A DNA stretch of 64,000 bases, from contig NZ_CP029257.1 of the NCBI RefSeq assembly GCF_024399415.1, forward strand, positions 1,821,501 through 1,885,500. The letters run 5' to 3'. Of the stretch, positions 1-8,665 are shown piece after piece. The notes under the pieces were generated by a model. It was given only the letters and a program-made list of their open reading frames with translations, was not told where the DNA came from and did not search any database. Origin of the DNA: Streptococcus oralis (GTDB lineage Bacteria; Bacillota; Bacilli; Lactobacillales; Streptococcaceae). A program made the position numbers and the translations under genes. Numbering within the stretch: position 1 is the first letter of the stretch; every line of letters begins with the position of its first letter.

Positions 1-132
1 CTTTTTCTTGTTTAAAAACTGTTCTCTGAGGTTGAGCAAGCGTTCTTTTTTACCTGTTCCACCTTTCGAGTGTTTCTCGTGATAACGGGTCACTTGTGCG
101 CGTCCCTTATCGTCTAATTGGTATTTCCCCAT
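1..132 (-). CDS. small conserved streptococcal protein, 3' end cut by window edge
   Basis: Reading frame opens with ATG 11 bases after the nrdD stop and runs off the window start after 44 codons. The protein is short, hydrophilic and very basic (begins MGKYQLDDKG, then a Lys/Arg-rich stretch ending NLREQFLNKKK). Pneumococcal genomes carry a small hypothetical gene of this type directly after nrdD and before the acetyltransferase and nrdG genes, so it is probably co-transcribed with nrdD. No function is known to me. The stop codon is outside the window or right at its edge. Confidence 0.75.
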   Translation of the reverse strand, partial: MGKYQLDDKGRAQVTRYHEKHSKGGTGKKERLLNLREQFLNKKK

Positions 133-143
133 TCCGTTTCCTT

Positions 144-2357
144 CTAATTTGTTACTTCATGTCCAGCTGTTTTGATAGTAGAGCCATTCATGTGTTTGAC
201 ACGCGCAGCGATTTCCTTGTGGCGTCCATTAACCATCGGACGCGCTTGAGGATTTCCCAGATAACCACACGTACGTTTGACCACGTCTACTGTTTTAGGG
301 TCGCTATTGCCACAGTTGGGACAAGCGAATCCTCGCTCAGTTGGTTCAAAATCCCCTTCAAAGTCGCACTTGTAGCAACGATCAATCGGAGTATTGGTCC
401 CTAGATAACCGACACGGTCATAGGCATAGTCCCAAACAGCTTCCAGGGCCTTAGGATTTTGTTGAAGAACTGGATACTCACAATAATGGATGAAACCACC
501 TGACGCACCTGCTTCTGGATAAACTTTTTCAAAGTCTAATTTTTCAAACGGTGTTGGATTTTTACGGACATCATAGTGGAAAGAGTTGGTGTAGTATTCC
601 TTGTCTGTAATATCAGGAATAGAGCCGAACTTCTCTGTATCCAAGCGACAGAAGCGGTCTGTCAAGCTTTCAGACGGTGTTGAGTAGATAGAGAAATGGT
701 AACCATATTGGTCAGACCACTCTTCTACACGTCGTTTCATATCGCGAATGATACCCAGTGTGAATTCCTTGGCTTCAGGATTGCTTTCCCAGCTGTTTCC
801 AAAGAAGACTGTAGCCACTTCGTACAAACCGATGTAACCCAGCGAAACTGTCGCACGGCGATTCTTAAAGAGTTGGTCAACACTTTCTTCTTTTCCGAGA
901 CGGCGACCGAAGGCTCCGTACTGATAGAGGATAGGGGCATTCGCTGGTGTTGCTTCCTTGGTCCGTTCAACACGGTAAACCAAAGCATCTTCTGCGATGT
1001 TCATACGTTCATTGAAAATTTCCCAGAACTTATTCAGATCCCCTTCAGACTCGAGGGCGATACGAGGCAGATTGACTGTCACAACACCTAGATTCATCCG
1101 ACCTGAATTGACCTCAACACCATTCTCATCCTTCCATCCTTGGAGGAAAGAACGACATCCCATAGGAACCTTGAAAGAACCAGTCAGTTCGATAATCTTA
1201 TCATAGGACAAGACATCTGGGTACATCCGCTTGGTTGCACACTCAAGAGCCAACTGTTTGATGTCGTAGTTAGGTGAACCTTCCTCTAAGTTGAGTCCTC
1301 TTTTTAGCGTAAAGATGAGTTTAGGGAAGATGGCTGTTCGATGTTCTGAACCAAGCCCCTTGATTCGGATGTTTAAGATAGCTTTTTGAATTTCCCGCTC
1401 AAAACGACTAGTTCCTAGACCAAAACCTAGTGAAGTAAAAGGTGTTTGACCATTCGAAGTGAAGAGAGTGTTGATTTCATACTCAAGAGATTGCATGGCA
1501 TCGTAGATGTCTTTTTGTGTTTTCTTCCAAGCGTAATCTTCCCGTTTGTCAGGCAAGACCCACTCTTCCGCATCCTTGAGGTGTTTTTGATAATTCTTCT
1601 CTGCATACGGAGCTAAGACTTCATCGATACGGTCAGCCGAGCAGCCCCCGTACTGGCTAGAAGCAACATTGGCGATGATTTGTGAAATTTGAGCTGTCGC
1701 AGTCTGGATAGACTTGGGTCTCTCTACCTCTGCATTTCCAATCTTAAAACCATTTTCCAGCATGCCTTTAAAATCAATCAAACAGCAGTTGGTCATCGGA
1801 GTGTAGGGGCTGTAGTCCAAGTCATGATAGTGGATATCCCCTTTTTGGTGAGCATTAGCTACGTGCTTAGGAAGCATTTGCAATCCGATTGATTTCCCAA
1901 CAATCCCCGCTGTCAAATCACGTTGGGTGTTGAAGACATCGCTATCTTTATTGGCATTTTCATTGACAACTGCTTGATCTTTATTGAGGAGCTTATGGAT
2001 ACTAAAGTTGATATCTGTCGCTTTTGAGCGCTCAAAATCCCTTTGAGTCCGATAAGTGATATACTCCTCAGCCAGCGCATACTCTTTGGCTTCAAGGAGT
2101 TCATGTTCTACGACATTTTGAATTTCGTAAATCTTGACACCTTGAGGGAAGCGGCTGTGAATTTCAGTCACGATTCTTTCAACTAGACCATTTAGGCGTT
2201 TTTCTACTAGAGGCGTAAGGTCCATAACCTTTTCCGCCGCCTTGTGGAGAGCCTTGTCAATCTTGTCTACATCAAACACCACACGTCTACCATCTCGTTT
2301 TTCAACGAACAAGGTGGGAACGGTTGCAAGCTTTTCTTCTAATACAATCATATCCAT
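144..2357 (-). CDS. nrdD: anaerobic ribonucleoside-triphosphate reductase (class III)
   Basis: Oxygen-sensitive glycyl-radical enzyme that makes dNTPs from NTPs during anaerobic growth; activated by NrdG (probably just outside the window). An ATP-cone regulatory domain occupies about residues 16-105. The C-terminal zinc site shows C661xxC664 and C679xxC682, followed by the glycyl-radical motif RTCGYLG with the radical Gly near 698. The 737-residue length is normal. An ATG two codons downstream (MIVLEEK) is an equally good start; SD-like AAAAGAG precedes both. Transcription comes from a promoter overlapped by paired NrdR boxes. Confidence 0.97.
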   Translation of the reverse strand: MDMIVLEEKLATVPTLFVEKRDGRRVVFDVDKIDKALHKAAEKVMDLTPLVEKRLNGLVERIVTEIHSRFPQGVKIYEIQNVVEHELLEAKEYALAEEYITYRTQRDFERSKATDINFSIHKLLNKDQAVVNENANKDSDVFNTQRDLTAGIVGKSIGLQMLPKHVANAHQKGDIHYHDLDYSPYTPMTNCCLIDFKGMLENGFKIGNAEVERPKSIQTATAQISQIIANVASSQYGGCSADRIDEVLAPYAEKNYQKHLKDAEEWVLPDKREDYAWKKTQKDIYDAMQSLEYEINTLFTSNGQTPFTSLGFGLGTSRFEREIQKAILNIRIKGLGSEHRTAIFPKLIFTLKRGLNLEEGSPNYDIKQLALECATKRMYPDVLSYDKIIELTGSFKVPMGCRSFLQGWKDENGVEVNSGRMNLGVVTVNLPRIALESEGDLNKFWEIFNERMNIAEDALVYRVERTKEATPANAPILYQYGAFGRRLGKEESVDQLFKNRRATVSLGYIGLYEVATVFFGNSWESNPEAKEFTLGIIRDMKRRVEEWSDQYGYHFSIYSTPSESLTDRFCRLDTEKFGSIPDITDKEYYTNSFHYDVRKNPTPFEKLDFEKVYPEAGASGGFIHYCEYPVLQQNPKALEAVWDYAYDRVGYLGTNTPIDRCYKCDFEGDFEPTERGFACPNCGNSDPKTVDVVKRTCGYLGNPQARPMVNGRHKEIAARVKHMNGSTIKTAGHEVTN

Positions 2358-2396
2358 GCTCTTTTCTAAAATATTGTTGAATAGTTTATATTCAGT

Positions 2397-2424
2397 ATTA
2401 TACCACTCTAAAAATAAAAATCAA
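2397..2424 (-). promoter_or_regulatory. nrdD promoter
   Basis: TATAAT (2397-2402) and TTGATT (2419-2424) read on the minus strand with a 16-base spacer, 40 bases upstream of nrdD. The -35 hexamer lies inside the proximal NrdR box. Confidence 0.7.
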
Positions 2425-2478
2425 TATCTTGTGTTAAAAATCCTAAATTTTTTAAAATTCCACAAGATATTGATTTTT
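2416..2478 (-). promoter_or_regulatory. paired NrdR boxes upstream of nrdD
   Basis: Two copies of an 18-bp sequence lie in inverted orientation (arms 2416-2433 and 2461-2478, perfect complements). Each contains ACACAAGATATTG or its near copy, close to the NrdR-box consensus acaCwAtATaTwGtgt known from the family. Box centres are about 41 bp apart, near four helical turns, which is a typical NrdR spacing. The proximal box covers the -35, the geometry expected for repression. Assignment is by motif only. Confidence 0.75.
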
Positions 2479-2480
2479 TG

Positions 2481-3998
2481 TTATTTTGATTTATAAAGTT
2501 TGAACTCGCTAGTATCTGTCTGAACAAGCTCATATTTTTCGCTGAGCCAGCTCTCTACATCCGACCACAAGGCAACTTTTTGATTGACCACAATCATCTT
2601 CGGTTGATTCTCTTTCAGATCATTCATCAGTTTGGTTTTATTTTCGTCGCTTGCAGTATAGAGTGTTGGAGTTGATAGAGAAGTCGGCGCCAAGCGTTCA
2701 CTTGCACGGTAGAAATCTGGACGATCATCCCAAGCATAGACACGATCCTCAGAACTCGTTTGTTGTTTGACCACGCTGGCAAGACGTTCTCTCTCCTGAT
2801 AAGCCGCTGGGTGAGAAAGGTAGCGACTCACGATAGGAAGAACAATGAGGTAGGCAAGGGCAATCAATGGTAGATAGAAATTTCCTTTAAAGAAAGAAGT
2901 TTGTTTTTCACGTCTTCTTCTACGACGACTCCCTCCCTCAGAAACATCTTCCTTGATTCCGGTCAGAAGGAGCAAGACCAAGAAAGGAATTAGCACCACA
3001 AGACGAGTACCGTTGATAGGTTCTTTGGAGAGAATCAAGATTCCCAAAGAAACCAACAATCCCAAGCTAGCAGCAATCGATAAGGCATATTGCTTGGCTG
3101 GTTTTGACTGGAACAAACCTGCAAAGAGCAAACCAAGGGAACCTAACCCAATGGCAAGTAAGCCGTAGAAGGCTGCATTTTCAAGCAAATGTGCATTTGA
3201 AAAGAGGCTAAGAGTATTTACTGGATATAAGGTCTGGCTAATAGCATCCCCAAAACTACCTGTCCACACTGTATAGTAGCCTAAAGGATAGAATAAGAGT
3301 GAAAATCCTAGGGCTGACGCAAAGAACTGATATAGACCATGAACAAAGTGACCTTTGCCTAGATTAAAGCCGATAATCCCCAAGGCCAGTACAGCCGCAA
3401 ACAAGGTTGTAGGAAGCGGTGCAAGGAAGAAAGCGAGAGCAAGGCTCATCCCCACTCGTACAAATCCTTTGTCGTCCTTTGGAAAAGCTAGATAATTTGT
3501 AACGATACTCAATGAATAAAATAGGAAAGGCAGAGCTAGCAAGAGAGCATAACCGCCACCAAAAGCGAGGCCTGCTACAAGCAAGTATAAAATAAAGACA
3601 ACTCGCTTCGCTTCTTTTTCTTGACCGACAAGAGTATCCGCAGATTTAAAAAGAAAAACACCTGCTCCAAACAAGGCCAACCACTCAACCAAAGCAAGCA
3701 GAATACTTCCTAGGGAAAGATAGGTTAGCAAGTAATAGAGCAATCCATTCGTTCCAAAATAATCTGTATACATTTGACCATTTTGATGCAAGGCCCAACC
3801 GGTATAGAGATCCTGAGTTTGTTGCGCACTGACTAAACCAAAAATAAAAGGCAGGGCAACCGAAATGGCTGTGGCCACTAAACTCCAAAGCATGATACTA
3901 AAAAAGGGAATCGGAGCTCCTTCTTGTTTCTCTGGCACTGACCAGTCTTGGTAATGAGATTCTTCTTGTTTCTCATCTATTTTCCTGTATACGTTCAT
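2481..3998 (-). CDS. polytopic membrane protein, possible GT-C fold glycosyltransferase
   Basis: 505 residues: a cytosolic N-terminus of about 30 residues, ten or more hydrophobic segments, a Ser-Arg-rich loop (SRRRRRREK, around 360) and a soluble C-terminal domain of about 110 residues after the last membrane segment. The early loop DLYTGWALHQNGQMYTDYFG followed by LLYYLL resembles the first extracytoplasmic loop of PMT/ArnT-like GT-C glycosyltransferases, where an Asp is catalytic. That reading is inference. Its gene follows ccs4 by only about 35 bases and is probably on the same competence-induced transcript. Substrate unknown. Confidence 0.7.
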   Translation of the reverse strand: MNVYRKIDEKQEESHYQDWSVPEKQEGAPIPFFSIMLWSLVATAISVALPFIFGLVSAQQTQDLYTGWALHQNGQMYTDYFGTNGLLYYLLTYLSLGSILLALVEWLALFGAGVFLFKSADTLVGQEKEAKRVVFILYLLVAGLAFGGGYALLLALPFLFYSLSIVTNYLAFPKDDKGFVRVGMSLALAFFLAPLPTTLFAAVLALGIIGFNLGKGHFVHGLYQFFASALGFSLLFYPLGYYTVWTGSFGDAISQTLYPVNTLSLFSNAHLLENAAFYGLLAIGLGSLGLLFAGLFQSKPAKQYALSIAASLGLLVSLGILILSKEPINGTRLVVLIPFLVLLLLTGIKEDVSEGGSRRRRRREKQTSFFKGNFYLPLIALAYLIVLPIVSRYLSHPAAYQERERLASVVKQQTSSEDRVYAWDDRPDFYRASERLAPTSLSTPTLYTASDENKTKLMNDLKENQPKMIVVNQKVALWSDVESWLSEKYELVQTDTSEFKLYKSK

Positions 3999-4033
3999 TC
4001 AATTTCTCCTCTAAGTTTATCTGTTTTAGTATA

Positions 4034-4177
4034 TCAAAATCTTACAGGAATGTCAGCTTGGGATTGATATTTGCTGAATTTCTTATCCAAAATCGCAAAG
4101 CGTTCGATTTCACGAAAACGGTGGAATCGACTATTTCTATACTCTCTGATAAAATCATCATCTTCTAGATTAAGCAT
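4034..4177 (-). CDS. ccs4: competence-induced small protein Ccs4
   Basis: A 47-codon gene with an excellent SD (AAAGGAG, 6 bases before ATG). The product begins MLNLEDDDFI and is rich in Arg, Phe and Asp, with no membrane segment. Position, size and neighbours (cardiolipin synthase upstream, membrane protein and nrdD downstream) match the pneumococcal late-competence gene ccs4. A perfect cin-box 20 bases before the start codon supports this. Function unknown; it appears to be a member of the ComX regulon. Confidence 0.8.
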   Translation of the reverse strand: MLNLEDDDFIREYRNSRFHRFREIERFAILDKKFSKYQSQADIPVRF

Positions 4178-4197
4178 GGTTTTCTCCTTTACTTATC

Positions 4198-4205
4198 TAT
4201 TCGTA
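4198..4205 (-). promoter_or_regulatory. cin-box (ComX/SigX late-competence promoter)
   Basis: Perfect TACGAATA on the minus strand, 20 bases upstream of the ccs4 ATG and directly downstream of the cls terminator. TACGAATA is the established -10-like element recognised by RNA polymerase carrying ComX in pneumococcus. Placement leaves room for a short leader and the SD, so ccs4 and probably the next gene should be late-competence genes. Confidence 0.88.
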
Positions 4206-4211
4206 AGAAGA

Positions 4212-4236
4212 CAAAAAAGACCCAGCCTTGGGCTAG
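4212..4236 (-). terminator. intrinsic terminator of cls
   Basis: On the minus strand CTAGCC-CAA-GGCTGG forms a short stem followed closely by TTTTTT. It lies between the cls stop and the cin-box, insulating the competence unit. Confidence 0.6.
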
Positions 4237-4250
4237 ATCTTGGTCGATAG

Positions 4251-5783
4251 TTAGAGCATAGGTGCAAACAACTGGACAATTTCCTTGATGAGGCTTTGAT
4301 ACCAGCTAGTTTTGATAGTGTGGGGATAAATTTCTTGAGAAACTTTAAAAATCTCTTCGAAGTCCCTTTCAATATCGATGATAGACTGCGTTCTATAAAG
4401 CAAAACGGCATTTTCATAGTGGTGGAGCAAGCTCCGATAGTCAAAATTAATCGTTCCAACTGTTGCTGCTTCTCCATCGACCAGCATTTGCTTGCTATGA
4501 AGGAATCCCGGACTGTACTCATAAATACGAACCCCTGCAGATAACAAGTCTGGATAGGCTCCGCGAGTAACCAATTGGATGACCTTCTTATCTGGGATAC
4601 ACGGCGTCACGATTCGCACATCTACCCCTCTCAACGCTGCATTTTTGATACTTTCGGTGAGATCATAGTCAGCAATCAGATAGGGTGTCGTGATATAAAC
4701 ATAGTCTGTAGCTTGATTGATAAGATTTTGATAGACCGTTTTTCCTACCTGAGCTCGGTAGATGGGTTTTGGCCCACTACTATAGGGAATACAGAGACCC
4801 ATCCCTTCTTTGGGCTGATTTTCGAGATGGTATTGATCAAAGTCACTAATCTCTCCACGATTGATATACCAGGTAGATAAAAAGAGTCTGGTAAAAGCCT
4901 TTACTGCTGGACCATCCAACCGAATACCGCTATCCTTCCAGTAACCGAAGCGTTCGATATGGTTGATATACTCATCTGCTAGATTGGCACCACCTGTATA
5001 GGCAATCTGCCCATCGATAATCATGATTTTACGGTGATCACGGTTATTATAAGCAACGGTCAAGCGTGGAATCACCTTGTTAAATTTATGGGCTTCAATC
5101 CCTCGACCACGAAGCTGGATGGTGTAATCTCCAGGCAAGGTTGCCATACAACCAATATCATCATAGAGTAGCTTAACTTCCACTCCTTGAGCGGCCTTTT
5201 CTTCCAAAATCTCTAAAATGCTGTTCCACATCAAGCCTTCTTCGATGATATAGTACTCAAGAAAGATAAATTTCTCCGCTTTCTTGAGATCCTCTAGCAT
5301 CTGGTGCCACATACTTTCACCAGAGGCAAAAAATTGTGTATCCGTTCGATCATAGACATCAGCATTCGTATCCATGCTGAGGAGAGATTTGATAACTCCG
5401 TAAGCTGACTTGTCCTGCTCTTTTAACTCCAAACGGAGAGCTCTGCTATTGTCCTCTCGATCAACCATTGATTGGAGCTGCTTTAGCTGCTTCATTTCTT
5501 TTTTAGATAAACGACGCTCTCCAAACATGATATAGAGCAATGGTCCAAACACTGGCACAAAGGCTACTAACAGCCATGTTACCTTACTCTCAGGATTCAT
5601 GGACCGATTAACAATCGATACAATGGTCGCCATACTCATCAAAATAACTAGAATAATCCAGAGAATCGGAGCCATCTGCCCTAGATAGAGAAATAAACCA
5701 AAGATGATAAACAACTCTGCCAACATGATGGTAATACTAAAACCATACTTGGACATGAGTAGCTGCATTTTTCTAGCTGTCAT
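4251..5783 (-). CDS. cls: cardiolipin synthase
   Basis: Phospholipase-D superfamily membrane enzyme that joins two phosphatidylglycerol molecules into cardiolipin. Two hydrophobic segments at the N-terminus (about 14-60) are followed by two HKD motifs: H250-R-K-I-M-I-I-D and H429-S-K-Q-M-L-V-D, each with the expected downstream GGxN / GTxN. At 510 residues it has the usual length. SD GGAAGGGG precedes the ATG. A single-gene unit ending in a terminator just before the competence promoter. Confidence 0.96.
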   Translation of the reverse strand: MTARKMQLLMSKYGFSITIMLAELFIIFGLFLYLGQMAPILWIILVILMSMATIVSIVNRSMNPESKVTWLLVAFVPVFGPLLYIMFGERRLSKKEMKQLKQLQSMVDREDNSRALRLELKEQDKSAYGVIKSLLSMDTNADVYDRTDTQFFASGESMWHQMLEDLKKAEKFIFLEYYIIEEGLMWNSILEILEEKAAQGVEVKLLYDDIGCMATLPGDYTIQLRGRGIEAHKFNKVIPRLTVAYNNRDHRKIMIIDGQIAYTGGANLADEYINHIERFGYWKDSGIRLDGPAVKAFTRLFLSTWYINRGEISDFDQYHLENQPKEGMGLCIPYSSGPKPIYRAQVGKTVYQNLINQATDYVYITTPYLIADYDLTESIKNAALRGVDVRIVTPCIPDKKVIQLVTRGAYPDLLSAGVRIYEYSPGFLHSKQMLVDGEAATVGTINFDYRSLLHHYENAVLLYRTQSIIDIERDFEEIFKVSQEIYPHTIKTSWYQSLIKEIVQLFAPML

Positions 5784-6239
5784 ACATCCCCTTCCTTTTC
5801 TAACATTCTCCTTAACTGCTTGATAAACTACTGTTTCTACTAGTATACCTCAGTTCAGGGGTAGATGGCAACCTTTTACCTTTTTCTATGCAAACTATTC
5901 CAAGAACTGCAAGATTTCTAAACTACACCCACACTATATGAAGCGCTGCCCCTCTTATCTTTTTAACTAGGGTATTAAGAAACTTAAAAAGAACTACCAA
6001 AATGATAGTTCTTTCCAATATTATTTATATTTTGAAGAATAAGTTCCTTCCACTCTACTTAGTCTTTAAAAAAGTTCTTTGTAGAGAGCAATGGTTTCTT
6101 CTAAAGTTGGCATATAAGAAGTTTTACAAATATTTGTAAGCGTTTTAAGTAAAAAGTTAGTAAAGAACAGCCAACCCTTTTTTCAAGAAAAAAGCTCTAA
6201 AAAGATAGCTTTCATCTCATTGGAACTTTTACTGAATCA
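5784..6239 (-). other. intergenic spacer with hairpin and possible gene remnant
   Basis: No complete gene seen. It holds a palindrome (5988-6014: AAAGAACTA, loop, TAGTTCTTT) that resembles the terminator at 36114-36150, and an open stretch of about 40 codons without a start (see next entry). Confidence 0.6.
6066..6188 (-). pseudogene. possible C-terminal gene remnant
   Basis: A reading frame without an initiation codon ends in a natural-looking C-terminus (YMPTLEETIALYKELF then TAA), preceded by FFTNFLLKTLTNICKTS. It is closed upstream by an in-frame TGA. The amino-acid composition looks protein-like, but 40 codons is short and no family was recognised. It could be chance. Confidence 0.25.
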
Positions 6240-6695
6240 TTATTGCTTAGTTAATACCACTCGGTCAGATGCCTCTCGGTCCATATCGTCGATAATCAAT
6301 TGATTACCATTAACCGTGTAAATTTTGACATCATCACCGATAATGACACGTTGATTTTCTGGCTCAAAGCTGACTTGCTTGATTTCCTTATCTCCATCTG
6401 GCTCGACTTCAGTCCATGTACCAGTTTTACCTGTTACAACAAGAGTGATTTGGTCATTCTCATCTTTTCCAGTATAGGTACCATCGATATTCGTAGGTTG
6501 ATCTACAGTAGTGTCCTGACTTGAGGATGCCTGTGATTGACTAGCACTTGTCGCAGCGCTAGAAGATGATTCTTGTTGAGTAGATGATTGCTGCGCCGAT
6601 TGCTGGGTAGGGGCTTGTGCCTTAGGTCCACAAGCTGCTAAAAGACTAAGAATTGCTAGGGAAGCAATAGAAAGTGTGAATGTTTTCGTTTTCAT
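6240..6695 (-). CDS. small lipoprotein of unknown function
   Basis: 151 residues. Lipoprotein signal peptide with lipobox LLAAC (Cys22), then a Gln/Ser-rich low-complexity linker of about 45 residues, then a compact domain of about 80 residues with alternating beta-like segments (GTYTGKDENDQITLVV, VKIYTVNGNQLIIDD). Such domains are common in streptococcal surface lipoproteins, but I cannot assign a role. Monocistronic by position. Similar lipoproteins lie beside folC in pneumococcus. Confidence 0.85.
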   Translation of the reverse strand: MKTKTFTLSIASLAILSLLAACGPKAQAPTQQSAQQSSTQQESSSSAATSASQSQASSSQDTTVDQPTNIDGTYTGKDENDQITLVVTGKTGTWTEVEPDGDKEIKQVSFEPENQRVIIGDDVKIYTVNGNQLIIDDMDREASDRVVLTKQ

Positions 6696-6785
6696 AGCGA
6701 TTTCCTTTCTTTTGTGCCAATAATTTGCTGGAATCGTTTCCAGATATACCTCCTACCTACAGTATAGCAACATAAACCTATAAGG

Positions 6786-8036
6786 TCAACTAATCTCATC
6801 GCTTTCAACCAAACTCCCTCGGACTTCCGAGATAAAGTAGAGGGATCCCGTCACGAAAAGCAAGTCCTGGTCATTGGCCTTATCTTCAAATTCTCTGATA
6901 AAGTCGCCATAAGAAGGAATCAAATCATAACCTACCACATCTTTTTCATCCAGAGAGCCTTGGTAGTCAAAGCCTGTTACCTTAAGTTCCACCTCAGGTA
7001 ACTGCTTAGATAGATAGCCTAACATCCCCTGATAATCCTTGCGTTTAAGTGCTCCAAAAAGGATATGAACCTGGTAACCTTGCTGGATTTTCCCCTGGAT
7101 AAACTCTACTAGACGAGTCAAGGCTGGCAGATTGTGAGCCCCATCTAGGTAGATTTGCGGACGAATCCGTTCCAATCGACCTGCCCAGTTTGTCTCCTTC
7201 AAAGCCCGTCTGACAAGCACTTCTTCGACCCTTTCACCTCTTGATGCCATAAACAAAAGAAAAGTTTCCAAAGCCAAGGCGGCATTTTCTTGCTGATAAA
7301 CACCTTCCAAACTAATTTCAAGTTGTGAAAAATTCGCTAGGCTGCTTGAAAAATCCCCAGCATTCAAGGAGAAGTCTAGTCCAGCTTGATAGAGATTCAC
7401 ACCTAACTCTCTTGCTGTATTTTGACAGACAAGTTTAGCTTCTGGAGCGAGCTTAGCAATGACTGCCTGCTTGCCGGCCTTGAAAATACCAGCTTTCTGC
7501 TCGGCTATTTCCTCTAGACTATCGCCCAAGGTCTCCTGATGATCTAGCCCAATGGAAGTAATAACTGCAATCTCTCCTGTTACGACATTAGTCGTGTCAA
7601 GCAAACCACCAATCCCCACCTCTAGCAGGACTAGATCCACTCCCTGCTCTTTAAAGTAAAGCAAGGCAATCAAGGTCAACAATTCAAAGAAAGACAATTG
7701 ATCGTGTGTCTCTAAAAGAGTTTTCTCCATCTCCTTGACTTGGTTAGCTATACGTACAAAGTCTTCATCTGCGATTGGTTCCCCATTGATACAGATTCGA
7801 TCATGGATGCTGATGATATGAGGAGAGGTAAAAGTACCAACTTTTTTACCATGAGCAACAAACAACTCCCTCATGAAGGCAATAGTTGACCCTTTACCGT
7901 TAGTCCCTGTTACGTGGATAATAGGATAAGTCTTCTCAGGATTCCCCAGCAAATCCACTGCTCGCTGCATTCGTCCAAGTCCAGATCTAAAGTTTAAACC
8001 AATCCGACTATGAAGCCACTTTTCTACTTCAAACAT
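6786..8036 (-). CDS. folC: dihydrofolate synthase / folylpolyglutamate synthase
   Basis: Mur-ligase family enzyme that adds glutamate to dihydropteroate and to reduced folates. The P-loop GTNGKGS lies near residue 45, followed by the family's TSPH (substrate loop) and the conserved GIGGLLDTTNV segment; the C-terminal Mur-like domain is complete (416 residues in total). The SD AAGGAG precedes the ATG. The gene starts about 55 bases after a strong terminator of the upstream operon, so it probably has its own promoter. Confidence 0.95.
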   Translation of the reverse strand: MFEVEKWLHSRIGLNFRSGLGRMQRAVDLLGNPEKTYPIIHVTGTNGKGSTIAFMRELFVAHGKKVGTFTSPHIISIHDRICINGEPIADEDFVRIANQVKEMEKTLLETHDQLSFFELLTLIALLYFKEQGVDLVLLEVGIGGLLDTTNVVTGEIAVITSIGLDHQETLGDSLEEIAEQKAGIFKAGKQAVIAKLAPEAKLVCQNTARELGVNLYQAGLDFSLNAGDFSSSLANFSQLEISLEGVYQQENAALALETFLLFMASRGERVEEVLVRRALKETNWAGRLERIRPQIYLDGAHNLPALTRLVEFIQGKIQQGYQVHILFGALKRKDYQGMLGYLSKQLPEVELKVTGFDYQGSLDEKDVVGYDLIPSYGDFIREFEDKANDQDLLFVTGSLYFISEVRGSLVESDEIS

Positions 8037-8090
8037 ACATATCTCCTTAACAAAAGTCCAATCAACTACCGCATCAAAGTATGATTACAA

Positions 8091-8125
8091 ATAAAAAACG
8101 AGGTCGGGACTAAAATCCCGACCTC
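8091..8125 (-). terminator. strong intrinsic terminator after the hairpin array
   Basis: GAGGTCGGGA-tttta-TCCCGACCTC (minus strand, ten-pair stem) followed by GTTTTTTATTT. It ends the ireB-ruvX-DUF1292 transcript about 220 bases past the last stop codon, placing the hairpin array inside the 3' UTR. Confidence 0.85.
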
Positions 8126-8168
8126 TTACCTGGTTAGCTAATCACTAGCTACTATGAATTTCAACGTG

Positions 8169-8346
8169 AGCTAAAGACGTCCACCGGACATTCCAACTCT
8201 TCCAATTTTTAGGAGTTGGGGGTGATACAGTCTCCCAGACTTACCAGTTCTCTCTTATTTTAAGGAACTGGGCTAAAAATATCCCTCGGACATTCCTGCG
8301 TTTCTAATTTCTGGCGCAGGGCTAAAAATGTCCCCCGGACATTTTT
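8169..8346 (-). repeat. tandem array of covarying hairpins (about 51-bp period, 4 units)
   Basis: Each unit contains a conserved short hairpin (AATGTCC, 3-base loop, GGACATT or compensated variants) joined by an AGCC/AGCTC linker to a variable hairpin whose arms differ between units while pairing is kept: CCAACTC/GAGTTGG, CCAGTTC/GAACTGG, CCTGCG/CGCAGG. Conserved hairpins sit at about 8179-8193, 8228-8243, 8276-8294 and 8324-8346; the last has a perfect ten-pair stem and overlaps the DUF1292 stop codon. No U-run follows the internal hairpins. Not a family I can name. Confidence 0.75.
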
Positions 8347-8650
8347 ACTCTTCCATAAAGCTGTTGAAGACTTCTTCAATCATGTTCCATTCGTCTTCTG
8401 AGTCTTCTGGGATTGGTTGCAATTCGCCTTCTGTTCCGTCTTCATTTTCGATGAATGAGTAGGCTTGGATTTCAACTTCACCATTTTCATCTTCTTCTGC
8501 GTTAACTGGCACTAGCAGAACATAGTTTTTACCAAATTCTTCTTTTCCGTCGATGGTCAAAAGAATTTCAAACAAGGTTTCATTTCCTTGCTCATCTACT
8601 AGTGTAATCAATTCACGTTCTTCGTGGTCATGGTTGTGATCGTGTGACAT
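8345..8650 (-). CDS. DUF1292 family (YrzB-like) protein
   Basis: 101 residues, strongly acidic, with a His/Asp-rich N-terminus ([13 protein letters not shown]) that could bind metal, followed by the DUF1292 core ([18 protein letters not shown], then YVLLVPV). The family is widespread in Firmicutes next to ireB and ruvX, and its function is not established. It is the third gene of a minus-strand operon, 15 bases after ruvX. The stop codon lies inside the first hairpin of the array. Confidence 0.9.
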   Translation of the reverse strand: MSHDHNHDHEERELITLVDEQGNETLFEILLTIDGKEEFGKNYVLLVPVNAEEDENGEVEIQAYSFIENEDGTEGELQPIPEDSEDEWNMIEEVFNSFMEE

Positions 8651-8665
8651 AGTTTCTCCTCTGTC

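Noticed and set aside
8169..8346. CRISPR-like interpretation of the 51-bp periodic array
   Set aside because: The units are hairpin pairs with no constant repeat of CRISPR length and no cas genes nearby.
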